Positions 51,535 to 60,786 of a stretch of 64,000 nt of DNA are shown here, piece after piece. How positions within the stretch are numbered: the first letter of the stretch is position 1; each line of letters begins with the position of its first letter. The position numbers and the translations under genes are program-made. The stretch is from assembly GCA_049649525.1 (NCBI GenBank), contig JBARZE010000021.1, forward strand, positions 1 through 64,000, given 5' to 3'. Below the pieces are notes generated by a model that had not been told where the DNA came from, did not search any database, and saw only the letters and a program-made list of their open reading frames with translations. Source of the DNA: JAAURB01 sp049649525 (lineage in GTDB: Bacteria; Cyanobacteriota; Cyanobacteriia; Cyanobacteriales; Microcoleaceae).

Positions 51535-52266
51535 ATGAGTACTTTTAAAATAGCAAATGAGTTATTAAGAATGGGTAAGCTATCTGAAGCTATTCAAGCT
51601 TATCATCAAGTGATTGAGCAGCAGCCTAACTTTGCTTATGCTTATCATAACTTAGGTGAAGCATTGGCTCAACAGGGAGAATTACAAGCAGCAACTGTAG
51701 CCTATCAAAAAGCAATTGAAATTAATCCAGAATTGAGGTTAGTGAATTCGCCTTTATCTCTAGATAAAATTGAACACTATTTTAATCCAGCAGAGGCTTA
51801 CAATACTATTGCACAACAGCTACAAAATCAGGGAGACTTTGAAAATGCAATCGCCTTTTACCAGCAGTCTATTCAACTACAAGGAAACGCCATTCATTTA
51901 GAATCTTATCGTCATTTGGGAGAAGCATTACTGGCATTAGCTGAAAGTTCAACTCCTCCGGAACAATTTCTGAATCAAATTCAACAGCAAATTGAGCAAT
52001 ATCCCACATCATGGGAATTGTATTATTGTTTAGGAGAAGCCTGGATTAATCTAAATCAAAATCAGGCAGTAACTTGTTATCAACAAGCCATAAAAATCAA
52101 TCTAGATGCCATCCCAGCTTACTATAAACTGATTGAACTTCAACCCTATGATCCCGAAATTTACCAACAATTGGCTGCTGCTTTTGAACGACAAAATCAA
52201 CCCAATGAAGCTGCGATCGCTCGTTTATTAGCCACTTATCCCGAAACTCAACCCCCCAGAGAATGA
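51535..52266 (+). CDS. TPR protein, 243 aa
   Basis: Six or so TPR units in a soluble protein: AIQAYHQVIEQQPNFAYAYH, ATVAYQKAIEINPELRLV, AIAFYQQSIQLQGNAIHL, and AVTCYQQAIKINLDAIPAYY. No signal peptide or enzyme domain. Its 3' end overlaps the convergent FkbM gene by 19 bp. Lying between two glycosylation genes, it may be a free-standing partner equivalent to the TPR arrays fused to other enzymes of the locus. Confidence 0.8.
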   Translation: MSTFKIANELLRMGKLSEAIQAYHQVIEQQPNFAYAYHNLGEALAQQGELQAATVAYQKAIEINPELRLVNSPLSLDKIEHYFNPAEAYNTIAQQLQNQGDFENAIAFYQQSIQLQGNAIHLESYRHLGEALLALAESSTPPEQFLNQIQQQIEQYPTSWELYYCLGEAWINLNQNQAVTCYQQAIKINLDAIPAYYKLIELQPYDPEIYQQLAAAFERQNQPNEAAIARLLATYPETQPPRE

Positions 52267-54560
52267 CTCTCCTTAGTTTCTAAGGTTTCTGCCAATATTT
52301 TTGCTAATGCTTTAACGTGTTCAGCGTGATTAATTTTAGATTGATTTTGTTTGAATTCAACTTGACTTATTTGGAGTTGAGATTGACTTTCTTCTAGCTC
52401 TTGTTTTGTCTGGTGAAGTTGAGATTGAGCTTGTTCTAACTCTACTTGAATTTCATCTAACTGAAACTGAGTCAGTTCTAATTCTTCACGAGTTTGATGC
52501 AATTCAGATCTAGATTCATCAAGTTCTTTCTGAGTTTTTTGTTGCTGAGATTGAGTCGTTTTAAATTGCTCTTGAAGCTGTTTTAATTCGGCTTGAGATT
52601 TATCTAATTCCGTTTTAAGTTTATCAGAATCAGCTTGAGATTTATCTAATTCCGTTTTAAGTTTATCAGAATCAGCCTGAGATTTATCTAATTCCGTTTG
52701 TAGCTTATCAGAATCAGCTTGAGATTGTTCTAACTCTGTTTGCAATTGCTGAGACTTAGTCTGAGATTTGTCTAACTCCGTTTGTAATTGCTGAGACTTA
52801 GTCTGAGATTGTTCTAATTCTGCTTGTAACTCGGTTTGTAGCTTTTTAGAATCAGCTTGAGATTGTTCTAACTCTGTTTGTAATTTCTGAGACTTAGTCT
52901 GAGATTTGTCTAACTCTGTTTGTAGTTTATCAGAATCAGCCTGAGATTTATTAAGTTCCTTATGAAGATTTTCAGTTTGATTCTTTGATTGTTCTAATTC
53001 TATTAAAACATCATTTTTATGAGTGTTAGACTGCTCTAGTTCATGTTGAGTCTGCTCTAACTCCGTTTTAAGTTGTTGATAGTCAGATTGCATTTTTGCA
53101 AGTTCTGCTTGAGTTTGATGCAGTTTAGTCTCAGCGACAAGTGTAACAGTCGGTGATGGAGAATCACCTGTAAATTTTAGAGTAGGTTCACTATTCCAGG
53201 GATTAAAAGCAATAAATTTTCCGGCTGTTAGATGAGGACGAAAGAAATATTGTCCCTGGGAGTTTAACAGACTAGCAACAAAACCAAATGTACTGTTAGA
53301 AATAGCGACAGCATCACAATGACTTAAGAGATAGAAATCAGGATAAAACGGAGCAATATCACATTCAATCTCTAAATCTTTAGCTGTTAAGGGATGGTAA
53401 TCAGCAAACTCTTCTAAAGGAATATGTTCCGGATGATTACTAGCGATATAAAGAACAGGTTCCTCTAATGTTTCCCAAAATCCCCGTAGCCATTCTAAAT
53501 ACCAATCAACTGGAATCACAAAACTTTCTTGATCAAATTCAAGATAAATTCCAACAATAGTTTTTCCATAATCTCGTAATTGATTGAGAGCTTTTTCTAA
53601 AGATACTTCTATCTCTAGAGTCGCTTTAAATAAAGCACGAAACTCAGCTTTGTAAAGAGCATAATAGCGGGTATGATATTTAAAATTACCCTGAAAATCA
53701 ACAAAATTGATTAACTCTTCTGAATTCGCAATTGTGGGATGACGAATATCTTCTAGCCTGACTGGTAATACTTCAGAAATCGGTGGATCTGTATAACCAA
53801 ATAGTTGCTGTCCTACCCAAGCAGGTGTTTCAACGGTAAGATGATGTTGTTGGGCATAAAGCTTTAAGAAGGCATACTGAAACAGTTGATCGCCAAAGTC
53901 CTGAACTTGATCTAAAGTAGAGCCAGTAATAACTTGTTTCCGAATATAAAAAGCCTCACCCCAAGCCGGATGATAGGGGTTTGCTTGTGTGACTTGAATA
54001 AAATGATGTTCACTTAAGAAAGTATCCACTTGATCAATTAAAGCGGCCCCTTCAAACAACTCCTCAAAGCTAACTGTCGTGTAAATCGCTTCAATATGTT
54101 TGAGCAATTCCGTTGCACCCTGTAAGGCAAGAAATTCAGCGCCTTGAATGTCTAAAAAAAGGAAGTTAAAGTCTGCTGGACGTAAGTTCAATTCCTCCAG
54201 AAGGTTATCGAGGCTGTGGGAGTCTACCGTAATTTGTTGGGTTGTTTTTAGGTTAGGATAAATCTCTTGGTATCCCGTCAAGGGTAGGATAGAACTACTG
54301 GACTCAATTGAGGTAATATTGAGAGTGACTGAGTTATTATGGTTAGCGATCGCATTGTGAATGACTCGGATATTCGGTTGGTTGGCGAAGTTGGCTTGTA
54401 GTTGCTCAACCGCTTTGGGATTGGCTTCTATCAGCAGTATTTTAGCGGTGTCGGGGGTGGGGTAGCGTTTTAAATCTTTTCCCTGGTAAGCTCCCACATG
54501 GATAATACCGCGAGGAATTAGGTTGTGTTGCTCAAAGAGGGTGTTGAGATCAAGTTTCAT
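52248..54560 (-). CDS. FkbM methyltransferase-GT11-like-coiled-coil fusion, 770 aa
   Basis: Domain 1 (~1-205) is FkbM SAM methyltransferase: GIIHVGAYQGKDL, LIEANPKAVEQL, FLFLDIQGAEFLALQG. Domain 2 (~210-455) resembles alpha-1,2-fucosyltransferase (GT11): DFGDQLFQYAFLKLYA at its start and VAISNSTFGFVASLL near its end, matching the GxGNQxFQYA and SNSTFSWW landmarks, though with Asp for Asn. Domain 3 (~470-750) is a coiled coil made of 14-residue repeats (KSQADSDKLQTELD and variants). The protein would add a sugar and methylate it. Tail length is likely variable between strains because the DNA is a 42-bp tandem repeat. Confidence 0.8.
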   Translation of the reverse strand: MKLDLNTLFEQHNLIPRGIIHVGAYQGKDLKRYPTPDTAKILLIEANPKAVEQLQANFANQPNIRVIHNAIANHNNSVTLNITSIESSSSILPLTGYQEIYPNLKTTQQITVDSHSLDNLLEELNLRPADFNFLFLDIQGAEFLALQGATELLKHIEAIYTTVSFEELFEGAALIDQVDTFLSEHHFIQVTQANPYHPAWGEAFYIRKQVITGSTLDQVQDFGDQLFQYAFLKLYAQQHHLTVETPAWVGQQLFGYTDPPISEVLPVRLEDIRHPTIANSEELINFVDFQGNFKYHTRYYALYKAEFRALFKATLEIEVSLEKALNQLRDYGKTIVGIYLEFDQESFVIPVDWYLEWLRGFWETLEEPVLYIASNHPEHIPLEEFADYHPLTAKDLEIECDIAPFYPDFYLLSHCDAVAISNSTFGFVASLLNSQGQYFFRPHLTAGKFIAFNPWNSEPTLKFTGDSPSPTVTLVAETKLHQTQAELAKMQSDYQQLKTELEQTQHELEQSNTHKNDVLIELEQSKNQTENLHKELNKSQADSDKLQTELDKSQTKSQKLQTELEQSQADSKKLQTELQAELEQSQTKSQQLQTELDKSQTKSQQLQTELEQSQADSDKLQTELDKSQADSDKLKTELDKSQADSDKLKTELDKSQAELKQLQEQFKTTQSQQQKTQKELDESRSELHQTREELELTQFQLDEIQVELEQAQSQLHQTKQELEESQSQLQISQVEFKQNQSKINHAEHVKALAKILAETLETKESHSLGG
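52575..52955 (-). repeat. 42-bp coding tandem repeat (coiled-coil tail)
   Basis: Eight to nine units of 42 bp encode KSQADSDKLxTELD-like 14-mers. Two neighbouring units near 52600-52680 are identical at the DNA level over almost their whole length, the signature of recent slippage or unequal recombination. One unit (QAELE insertion) departs from the period. Confidence 0.8.
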
Positions 54561-54788
54561 AGCGGTTTACTGGTTTAGCTTAGTATTACATCTTAATGGT
54601 GTTGGGGTCAGTTTGTGGCAGGGAGCCACTATGACTTCTATTTTTGAATTAATGTGGCAGTTTGAATTGGCTTAATTTCATGAGTTTTTAAGTACAAGAT
54701 AAGTTATCAGTATTTTTTTTAGTTATCAGCATTTTTTAAATTGAATTTAATCAGTGAGCTTCCTTATATAATTTCTAGTCAAACGCTC

Positions 54789-56024
54789 TTACAGTCCCTG
54801 ATTTAATCTAATTATTTTTGCTAGCTTTCGCTTAAATAATGAAAATTCAGGATTGATATCCAAAGCTTTTTGATAATGATTGATAGATTCTTCAATGCTT
54901 CCGTTTTGAACCAAAGCTTCAGCAAGCTTATATTGGAATCCTGCTAAAAGAGGATTTATTTCTACAGCTTTTCGATAAAGCTGTACAGCCTGACCCCATT
55001 TTTTTTGTTGAGCCAACGTTTCTCCTAAATTATAGTACAAGTAAGCAGAATTAGGATTAATCATTATTGCTTTTTGATATGTACTAATAGCCTTCTCTAT
55101 ATTATGATTTTGCTTCCAATAGTTTGCTAAGTTAAAATATCTAATTATCTTGATATTGTCACGAAGTTTATTTAAGTCCAAAATTTTATAGTAAACGTCA
55201 TAACACTTTTCTATATTTTTTTCTTGAAGATTAAAAAAATTAGCATGACTATTATTATAATTTCCTTTTACTTGACCTTCTTTTTTTCCTAAAAATGGAG
55301 AGTTAGTCATAGATACTCGTTTTACTCGGTCTGTTGCTCGATGAGCAAACTTACTTACGTTCTCTATGATTTTTTGATCTAGTGAGCTTGAATAAGGCCA
55401 TAAATAATTATAAACTTTTCTTAAGAGCAACTCTGAATTGGTTTTTATTTCAGAGTAGTCAACTATTAAACCATCTTTATATCGACATAACTCTAAAATA
55501 GATTTATATTGCTTCAGTGTATATTGAACTAATCTTTCTCCATTTAATTCTCTGTGCCATTTAGAATTTCTTTGTTGGTAATTTAGAAACGAAGTCAATG
55601 CGGCTTGAGGATCTCTAACGACATAAATTAATTTAACTTCAATTCCAGAATCTTCTAATTTAATCAAATTCTCTAGGAAGCTGAATGATTTAAAATCAAA
55701 AAAATGGGGATGAAGCTTTTCAATTGCATAAGTTTCATAAATTGTATATTTCTTTTCTATAGGAAATAAACTGAGTATATCGAAATCAGGAATTTTTTCC
55801 CAATTTTTTAGTGAAATCTCTATTTCTTCTGTAGCATCAGGAGTATTAGACAAATCTGTTGGATATCTACGAAAGAAGGGTAATTTTAAGTCTTTGCATA
55901 CAACAGCCGTAGACCAATACTTTATAGCTGGATGACAACGAATTAAATCGGAAAGCCAAGTACTACCTGTACGTTCTATGGTGAGCAATATTATAACTTT
56001 ATTGGGTCTGGCTTCTTGTTCCAT
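54789..56024 (-). CDS. Sulfotransferase with C-terminal TPR units, 411 aa
   Basis: N-terminal PAPS loop LLTIERTGSTWLSDLIRCHP and the later VVRDPQAALTSFLNY fit the Sulfotransfer fold (~1-260). The C-terminal ~140 residues are TPRs: AISTYQKAIMINPNSAYLYY, AVQLYRKAVEINPLLAGFQY and SINHYQKALDINPEFSLFKR. Sulfate transfer from PAPS to a glycan or tyrosine is expected, with the TPRs as a docking part. Its base composition is more AT-rich than the core genes. Upstream lies a decayed GT2 gene. Confidence 0.82.
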   Translation of the reverse strand: MEQEARPNKVIILLTIERTGSTWLSDLIRCHPAIKYWSTAVVCKDLKLPFFRRYPTDLSNTPDATEEIEISLKNWEKIPDFDILSLFPIEKKYTIYETYAIEKLHPHFFDFKSFSFLENLIKLEDSGIEVKLIYVVRDPQAALTSFLNYQQRNSKWHRELNGERLVQYTLKQYKSILELCRYKDGLIVDYSEIKTNSELLLRKVYNYLWPYSSSLDQKIIENVSKFAHRATDRVKRVSMTNSPFLGKKEGQVKGNYNNSHANFFNLQEKNIEKCYDVYYKILDLNKLRDNIKIIRYFNLANYWKQNHNIEKAISTYQKAIMINPNSAYLYYNLGETLAQQKKWGQAVQLYRKAVEINPLLAGFQYKLAEALVQNGSIEESINHYQKALDINPEFSLFKRKLAKIIRLNQGL

Positions 56025-56152
56025 TCTTTATTCCTTAGTTTATAGTATATGTCTTTAACACACTGTAATTAGCATAAAACTAAATCAAAATAAATATGTC
56101 CTTCAATGAATGGTAAACTTTTTGCGAAAAGCAGACTGAGATCAAGAATATT

Positions 56153-56293
56153 ATGGCCGAATATTCTCTAGTCATTCGCTGTTACAACGAAGAACGACAC
56201 ATTGGTCCGTGAGTCAGCGGCATTGTTTAGCAAACTGTTAAATATGTAGAAATCATTGTAGTAGACTCTGGCTCAATAGCTACAAATTCTTGG
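56153..56293 (+). pseudogene. Remnant of a GT2 glycosyltransferase gene
   Basis: Reading from ATG 56153, MAEYSLVIRCYNEERHIG, then SGIV, QTVKYVEIIVVDSGS is the N-terminal core of a GT2 enzyme (nucleotide-binding strand and DSGST motif). It is interrupted by in-frame stops after IGP, after SGIV and after TNSW. No ribosome could make a complete domain, so this is a decayed copy. It shows that glycosyltransferases have been gained and lost in this locus. Confidence 0.75.
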
Positions 56294-56862
56294 TAGAATT
56301 CTATAAAGTTGCTAGTGCGGCTTTGGATATATTTGAAGTGTTACCGATGGATAGTCCTCTGTGTCAGTTTAGTCAATGTATCTTTGGAACTCACAATAAT
56401 TCTCACACATAAGGAAGCTGTTTTGTGAGTTAATGAGTTAGCTATTGATAATCTCCTCAAGGGTTGAGGAATTGAAGATGGGCTATCATGTAGTCAAGCT
56501 ATAGCGATCAAAAGGGTTGGAGAGGAAATAAGAGTTGATACAGCCACAACTTTCTCAGACCGGGCGGGGTGGGCGAGCAGTTGAAGTCGATCAAACACAT
56601 AATATCTCAATCTTGATTAAGGATTGATAGCTTGATTGAGGCGGATATCTCAGCTCCACAAGCTTTTGAATAACTTTTGCAATTGTATTCAACGTGAGTT
56701 ATGATTTATAGAAGTTTTTTTATTAACTATAGCCTTATGCGCTATGGTTAGGACACACTTCTGTTCTCCTTGTGCAAGCAGTAGTAAGCTATGTTCTCTT
56801 TCGGCTAAAACATTGTCCTAACAAAATAACACAATGCTATCACTATAAAATCGGATAGAAGT
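56294..56862 (+). other. Decayed or non-coding stretch between sulfotransferase genes
   Basis: No intact frame. A fragment near 56450-56575 reads GIEDGLSCSQAIAIKRVGEE after a stop and looks like once-coding sequence, but I cannot name its family. The end of the stretch must contain the promoter of the sulfotransferase at 56863; no clear elements are visible. Confidence 0.4.
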
Positions 56863-57606
56863 ATGACCTTAAAAACTGATTGGGTAGTAGCTGGATTTGC
56901 TAAATGTGGTACTACAGCACTGGTTAGATACCTGTCTGCAATGCCTAAAATAAATGTGGCAAGCACTAACCCAGATGGTACGGGGATAGATCTTCATTAT
57001 TTCGACGACCCCCAAAAAAGTTCCAACTACTTACAAGCACGATATAAACCAGGTTTTTATAATGGACACAAGGATGCTACTTATCTTCAACATAGTCAGA
57101 CTGACCTAGTCTTAGAAAGAATGATGAGTGAGAATCCAAACATGAAAATTATAGTTTGTACAAGACCTTTAGAATCAGTTCTTGCCAGTTGGTACAATAT
57201 GCACAAAAGGATAGCTAAAACAGGTAAACTTGGTAGCCATCCTGTATGTAGAGATCATCAAACTCGTTCACATTATTTAACGATAACTTTGGATGATTAC
57301 TTCGATAAATTCTATGGTAGGTTAGATCATGGTACGTGTTTAGAGAAGTTGTTAAATATCTTTCCTGCTTCTCAAGTTCATGTCATGTCGATGAAGTCTT
57401 TAGCCTCAAATCCTCATGATACTTTGAGTAAAATTTACCAATTTATTTCAGGATTAAGTCTGAAGCATGATTCTGACACATACTGTACTGTTGCTATCAA
57501 AAACTATGATTATTTTATCAAGAAAAATTTATGCTCAAACAATATAAAGAGAATTGAGATTCTTCAACAAAGACTTGATTTAGTCAAGTTGCAGCGGAAA
57601 CTTTGA
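56863..57606 (+). CDS. Sulfotransferase, 247 aa
   Basis: Compact PAPS sulfotransferase: WVVAGFAKCGTTALVRYL carries the 5'-phosphosulfate loop (KCGTT) at residues ~14-18, DATYLQ follows, and CTRPLESVLASWYNMHKR carries the 3'-phosphate Arg and Ser. This resembles heparan-type or carbohydrate O-sulfotransferases more than the two larger ones in the window. Cytoplasmic, no signal peptide. Monocistronic and rightward, between two leftward gene groups. Target unknown, presumably the glycan made by this locus. Confidence 0.82.
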   Translation: MTLKTDWVVAGFAKCGTTALVRYLSAMPKINVASTNPDGTGIDLHYFDDPQKSSNYLQARYKPGFYNGHKDATYLQHSQTDLVLERMMSENPNMKIIVCTRPLESVLASWYNMHKRIAKTGKLGSHPVCRDHQTRSHYLTITLDDYFDKFYGRLDHGTCLEKLLNIFPASQVHVMSMKSLASNPHDTLSKIYQFISGLSLKHDSDTYCTVAIKNYDYFIKKNLCSNNIKRIEILQQRLDLVKLQRKL

Positions 57607-57713
57607 TAACTGTATGCTGAGTTTATTCGTAAACATCGTTTATAATTTTATCGGGTAAGCTCTAGCTAGTTAACCTCATCAGCTTCAGTCTTTTCGCTAA
57701 GCTTTTAGCTGAA

Positions 57714-58871
57714 TTATTCGAGATTCTTCAAGATTTCCCGTTCTCTTGTAGCATTCTTAGGTAAGGATTCGTACACGCAGCCAATAGATCTCCTAACAGC
57801 TTCTTTATTAATCTTTAATCCTTTGTGCAGCCAATCGATTGCTTCATCTACTTTTCCAGAGCAAGTTAATGAATGGGCAAGAGGTCCATACGCATCATCC
57901 ATCAAATATGCACTATGGAGAGCATCTATCAGAATTGTAGGAATGCGTGGGTCTGCAACATTTTGCTCATACCAAAGAAGCCCAAGAGTTCGCTTTGCAC
58001 CAGCTAGCCACGGAAATCGTTCGATAATTGCTGTCAACAAGTTTTCAGCAAGCTGAAAGTCTTGATCAATATAAATATTATGAAATATACTCTCAAGAAT
58101 ACCCTGCACTTTATAACCTTTCAAATAGGGTTGAAGTGTGGGATAACTTTTGTATGCATTTTGAAGTTTTTCTAAATAAGATTCAAACGAACCGTCAGTG
58201 ACAGAATTGATTAGAAGCTGAAGTCTATCTAATCTGTGAAAATACAATGGAACATTGTGACACGATAAAGGAACAAGAGTTAGACTAGCCAGGGACGATT
58301 TTATTCTAGTTGCATGATATATGTCATAAAGATTCTCAGCACCGACCAATAAATGCAGCTTTGTTTTTGTTTCAGTATAGTTCAGTTGGGCAAGATCAGA
58401 GAATATGTACTTTTGATGGATAGATTTAAATCTAGGGTATCCCCTTACATGAAATGTCTGCGGACAAAGTGTGACAACTAGATTAGGACATACTTTATAA
58501 GCATAAAGTAATGCTCCATATCCCCCCATAGAGGAACCAAAAAAAGTAACGTAGGAATAATCAGCCTGAAGGGTTTTTAGAATATGATCGAATTCATTTC
58601 TTGAGCATTGAATGACTTCCTGAGTCTCAGCCAAGGACTCTACTGAAAGCGTGCCTGTATCCGAGGTTTCTATTTTTTCCACATACCAAATATTTAGTGG
58701 ATCTCGAACAAAAAGAATGTCATAGTCTTGTGATGAACCAGAAAAATACTTGTAATATGTAAAGCTTCCACTTATAACTTGATGATTTAGCAAATAGCCA
58801 GAGAATACAACAATAAGTCTCTTAGATTGTCTATGGCATTTAGAAATGCGATATGGTAAAAGTTCTATCAT
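57714..58871 (-). CDS. Alpha/beta hydrolase-like protein with C-terminal TPR-like repeats, 385 aa
   Basis: Residues ~15-230 are an alpha/beta hydrolase: RLIVVFSGYLL, the nucleophile elbow FFGSSMGGYGALLYAY and a late His (SCHNVPLYFHRL). This resembles hydrolases encoded with polysaccharide and capsule genes (accessory Sec-like acyl esterases). Residues ~235-385 are helical TPR-like (AENLLTAIIERFPWLAGAKR, AIDWLHKGLKINKEAVRR). Its ATG overlaps the stop of the double methyltransferase gene by four bases (ATGA), so they are coupled. A deacetylase or esterase acting on the glycan is possible. Confidence 0.7.
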   Translation of the reverse strand: MIELLPYRISKCHRQSKRLIVVFSGYLLNHQVISGSFTYYKYFSGSSQDYDILFVRDPLNIWYVEKIETSDTGTLSVESLAETQEVIQCSRNEFDHILKTLQADYSYVTFFGSSMGGYGALLYAYKVCPNLVVTLCPQTFHVRGYPRFKSIHQKYIFSDLAQLNYTETKTKLHLLVGAENLYDIYHATRIKSSLASLTLVPLSCHNVPLYFHRLDRLQLLINSVTDGSFESYLEKLQNAYKSYPTLQPYLKGYKVQGILESIFHNIYIDQDFQLAENLLTAIIERFPWLAGAKRTLGLLWYEQNVADPRIPTILIDALHSAYLMDDAYGPLAHSLTCSGKVDEAIDWLHKGLKINKEAVRRSIGCVYESLPKNATREREILKNLE

Positions 58872-60700
58872 ATTTGCCCAAATTCAGCCAAAGCTTGGAA
58901 CACAAGAGGATATTTTCTCTTGTAGGAAACTACACTAGAAAGAAACTTGGCTCTTTTCTTCGCAAAAGTAGAAAACCGGATCGTGGCAAAAGTGCTATAT
59001 ATTTCATCTAGCATACCTAGATCTTCGTGCATCATAGCCTTTGAAACAGCTAAGAAACCCATCATAACCTCTGGCATTCCTGAAAATATCTTTGCCCATA
59101 CCATTTCAATATCATGCGGTTTCTCTTTGAAGTTGTTAATTTGGAAATCCAACATTAAAGAAGAAAACATACTGCTTCGCTTGAATACAGCCATTGATGA
59201 ATTACTAACAATAGTATCAAGATTAATATATGGCTTTAAGAGCCCTAGAGTAAATGGTATTGAATAAGATGGCGAATGAAAGAAGTCTTGAAAGACAATG
59301 ATTGAGTTATCCATAAGATGAGGATGGAATATTTTTAAGCATTTGCATAACTCCTCAAACCTTTTTGGCGCATCTAAGATCAAAACCTCGATTGGGCCTC
59401 CTGTCCATTCTATGTCACCCATGTCACACTTTACAGCTTCAATCCTGTCAAGATATTGTGATTGATACTGTTTAAAAAAAGGTAGAAAATCTTCACCTCC
59501 ATTGAGAAATGGTACTCCCGAAATAGTTTTTGAGTGGTGTGAATTGTAAAAGTCCATCCATATATAGTTGTCGTAACAGTACAGTTTTTGGGATTTATGT
59601 TTCTGCTGAATTCCTTCTGCAATGTGTGAAGTGCTTTTCCCTAACCAAGTTCCGACTTCAACAATCTTTCCACGACCTGTATAAACTTCTGATGCAAGGT
59701 AATACAGATATCTACACTCTTGAGGCGAAATCATGCCGGGAGTATTTGGTACACCTGGAGGTACTGATACATTCTCAAACTCACTAATCAGAATGGACTT
59801 AGGGATAATCTCTTCCTTTCTAGTAAAATATTTAAAATCATGCTGAACTTGTTTTTTTTCCAGAACCTCATCCTCAGTAAATTCTACTTCTAGAACTCTA
59901 CAGATCAGGCGAGCCATCTTTTGGGGATTTGCACAAAAGTTGCTGATCCAGTGATTTTTGGAACAGATCAGTAGGGTATAACAATCAGATTGAAACCCCA
60001 TTTTTAGAGTCTCGCTTGTTATAGGAATACCCGATAAAGTGTAGCATTGATAACCACAGTTTTCTAATACTTCAAAAAACTCTTTTTCACGTTGTTTGAC
60101 ATGGTAGATGCTTAATTCAAGTACAACGAGCGGTTTGTGCTTATTTAAAAGTTTAATTGCCCCCTTTAGGATATCAATCTCGGCTCCTTCTGCATCAATC
60201 TTGATAAATCTTAGGACTCGTTTATCTATCTGAGGAAGTAAATGCTCATCCAGAGTTATGCTAGTAACTTCCATCGTATCAGCAGTAGAAAAATTTTTCC
60301 CATAACCTTGCACAATCGTGCTTTGACCCGGATGAGAGATATTGTTATAGAAAATGATAGTTTGATCGTGCTTGTTGCTAACTGCATAATTATATACTTT
60401 TATGTTTCGGCGGCTTTGCTCGATACAGCTTGTTTCTAGCGAACTGGCAAGGAACTTATTTGGCTCATAAGAAAAAACGATCCCTTTCGTCCCTACACTT
60501 TCAGCCATAGCAAATGTATGGAGTCCTTTATGAGCTCCAATATCTACACAGACATTGCCTGGCTTAAGAATCCAAACGCGATAAATCTCTCGTATACACG
60601 TTTCTTGAAGACCGCCTAGCTTTTTTTCGTCACTAATTTTTAGCTCTGAAAACCGTGTTTCAATAACTTGCTGAACTTTTGTTAGTTTGAGTTGAGTCAT
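58868..60700 (-). CDS. Double methyltransferase: FkbM fused to a Methyltransf_24-type domain, 610 aa
   Basis: First unit (~35-250): NVCVDIGAHKGLHTFAMAES, FSYEPNKFLA, FIKIDAEGAEIDILKGA, VVLELSIYH, all FkbM. Second unit (~330-520): GKIVEVGTWLGKSTSHIA, LYCYDNYIWMDFY, AVKCDMGDIEW and EVLILDAPKRFEEL, a Methyltransf_24 SAM domain of the type found in macrocin and sugar O-methylation. Both have the glycine-rich SAM loop and an acidic residue to hold the ribose, so both may be active. Coupled with the hydrolase downstream. Likely double O-methylation of a glycan. Confidence 0.83.
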   Translation of the reverse strand: MTQLKLTKVQQVIETRFSELKISDEKKLGGLQETCIREIYRVWILKPGNVCVDIGAHKGLHTFAMAESVGTKGIVFSYEPNKFLASSLETSCIEQSRRNIKVYNYAVSNKHDQTIIFYNNISHPGQSTIVQGYGKNFSTADTMEVTSITLDEHLLPQIDKRVLRFIKIDAEGAEIDILKGAIKLLNKHKPLVVLELSIYHVKQREKEFFEVLENCGYQCYTLSGIPITSETLKMGFQSDCYTLLICSKNHWISNFCANPQKMARLICRVLEVEFTEDEVLEKKQVQHDFKYFTRKEEIIPKSILISEFENVSVPPGVPNTPGMISPQECRYLYYLASEVYTGRGKIVEVGTWLGKSTSHIAEGIQQKHKSQKLYCYDNYIWMDFYNSHHSKTISGVPFLNGGEDFLPFFKQYQSQYLDRIEAVKCDMGDIEWTGGPIEVLILDAPKRFEELCKCLKIFHPHLMDNSIIVFQDFFHSPSYSIPFTLGLLKPYINLDTIVSNSSMAVFKRSSMFSSLMLDFQINNFKEKPHDIEMVWAKIFSGMPEVMMGFLAVSKAMMHEDLGMLDEIYSTFATIRFSTFAKKRAKFLSSVVSYKRKYPLVFQALAEFGQI

Positions 60701-60786
60701 TATTTTAAATAATTAAATGGTAAGAAAATTTGAGAACAATTAACTAAAAACTAATAATAAAAGCGTAGTTTTGAAAAATGAGAGAC

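Noticed and set aside
52575..52955. 42-bp repeat considered as non-coding minisatellite
   Set aside because: The frame is open throughout and the units encode a regular 14-residue coiled-coil pattern.
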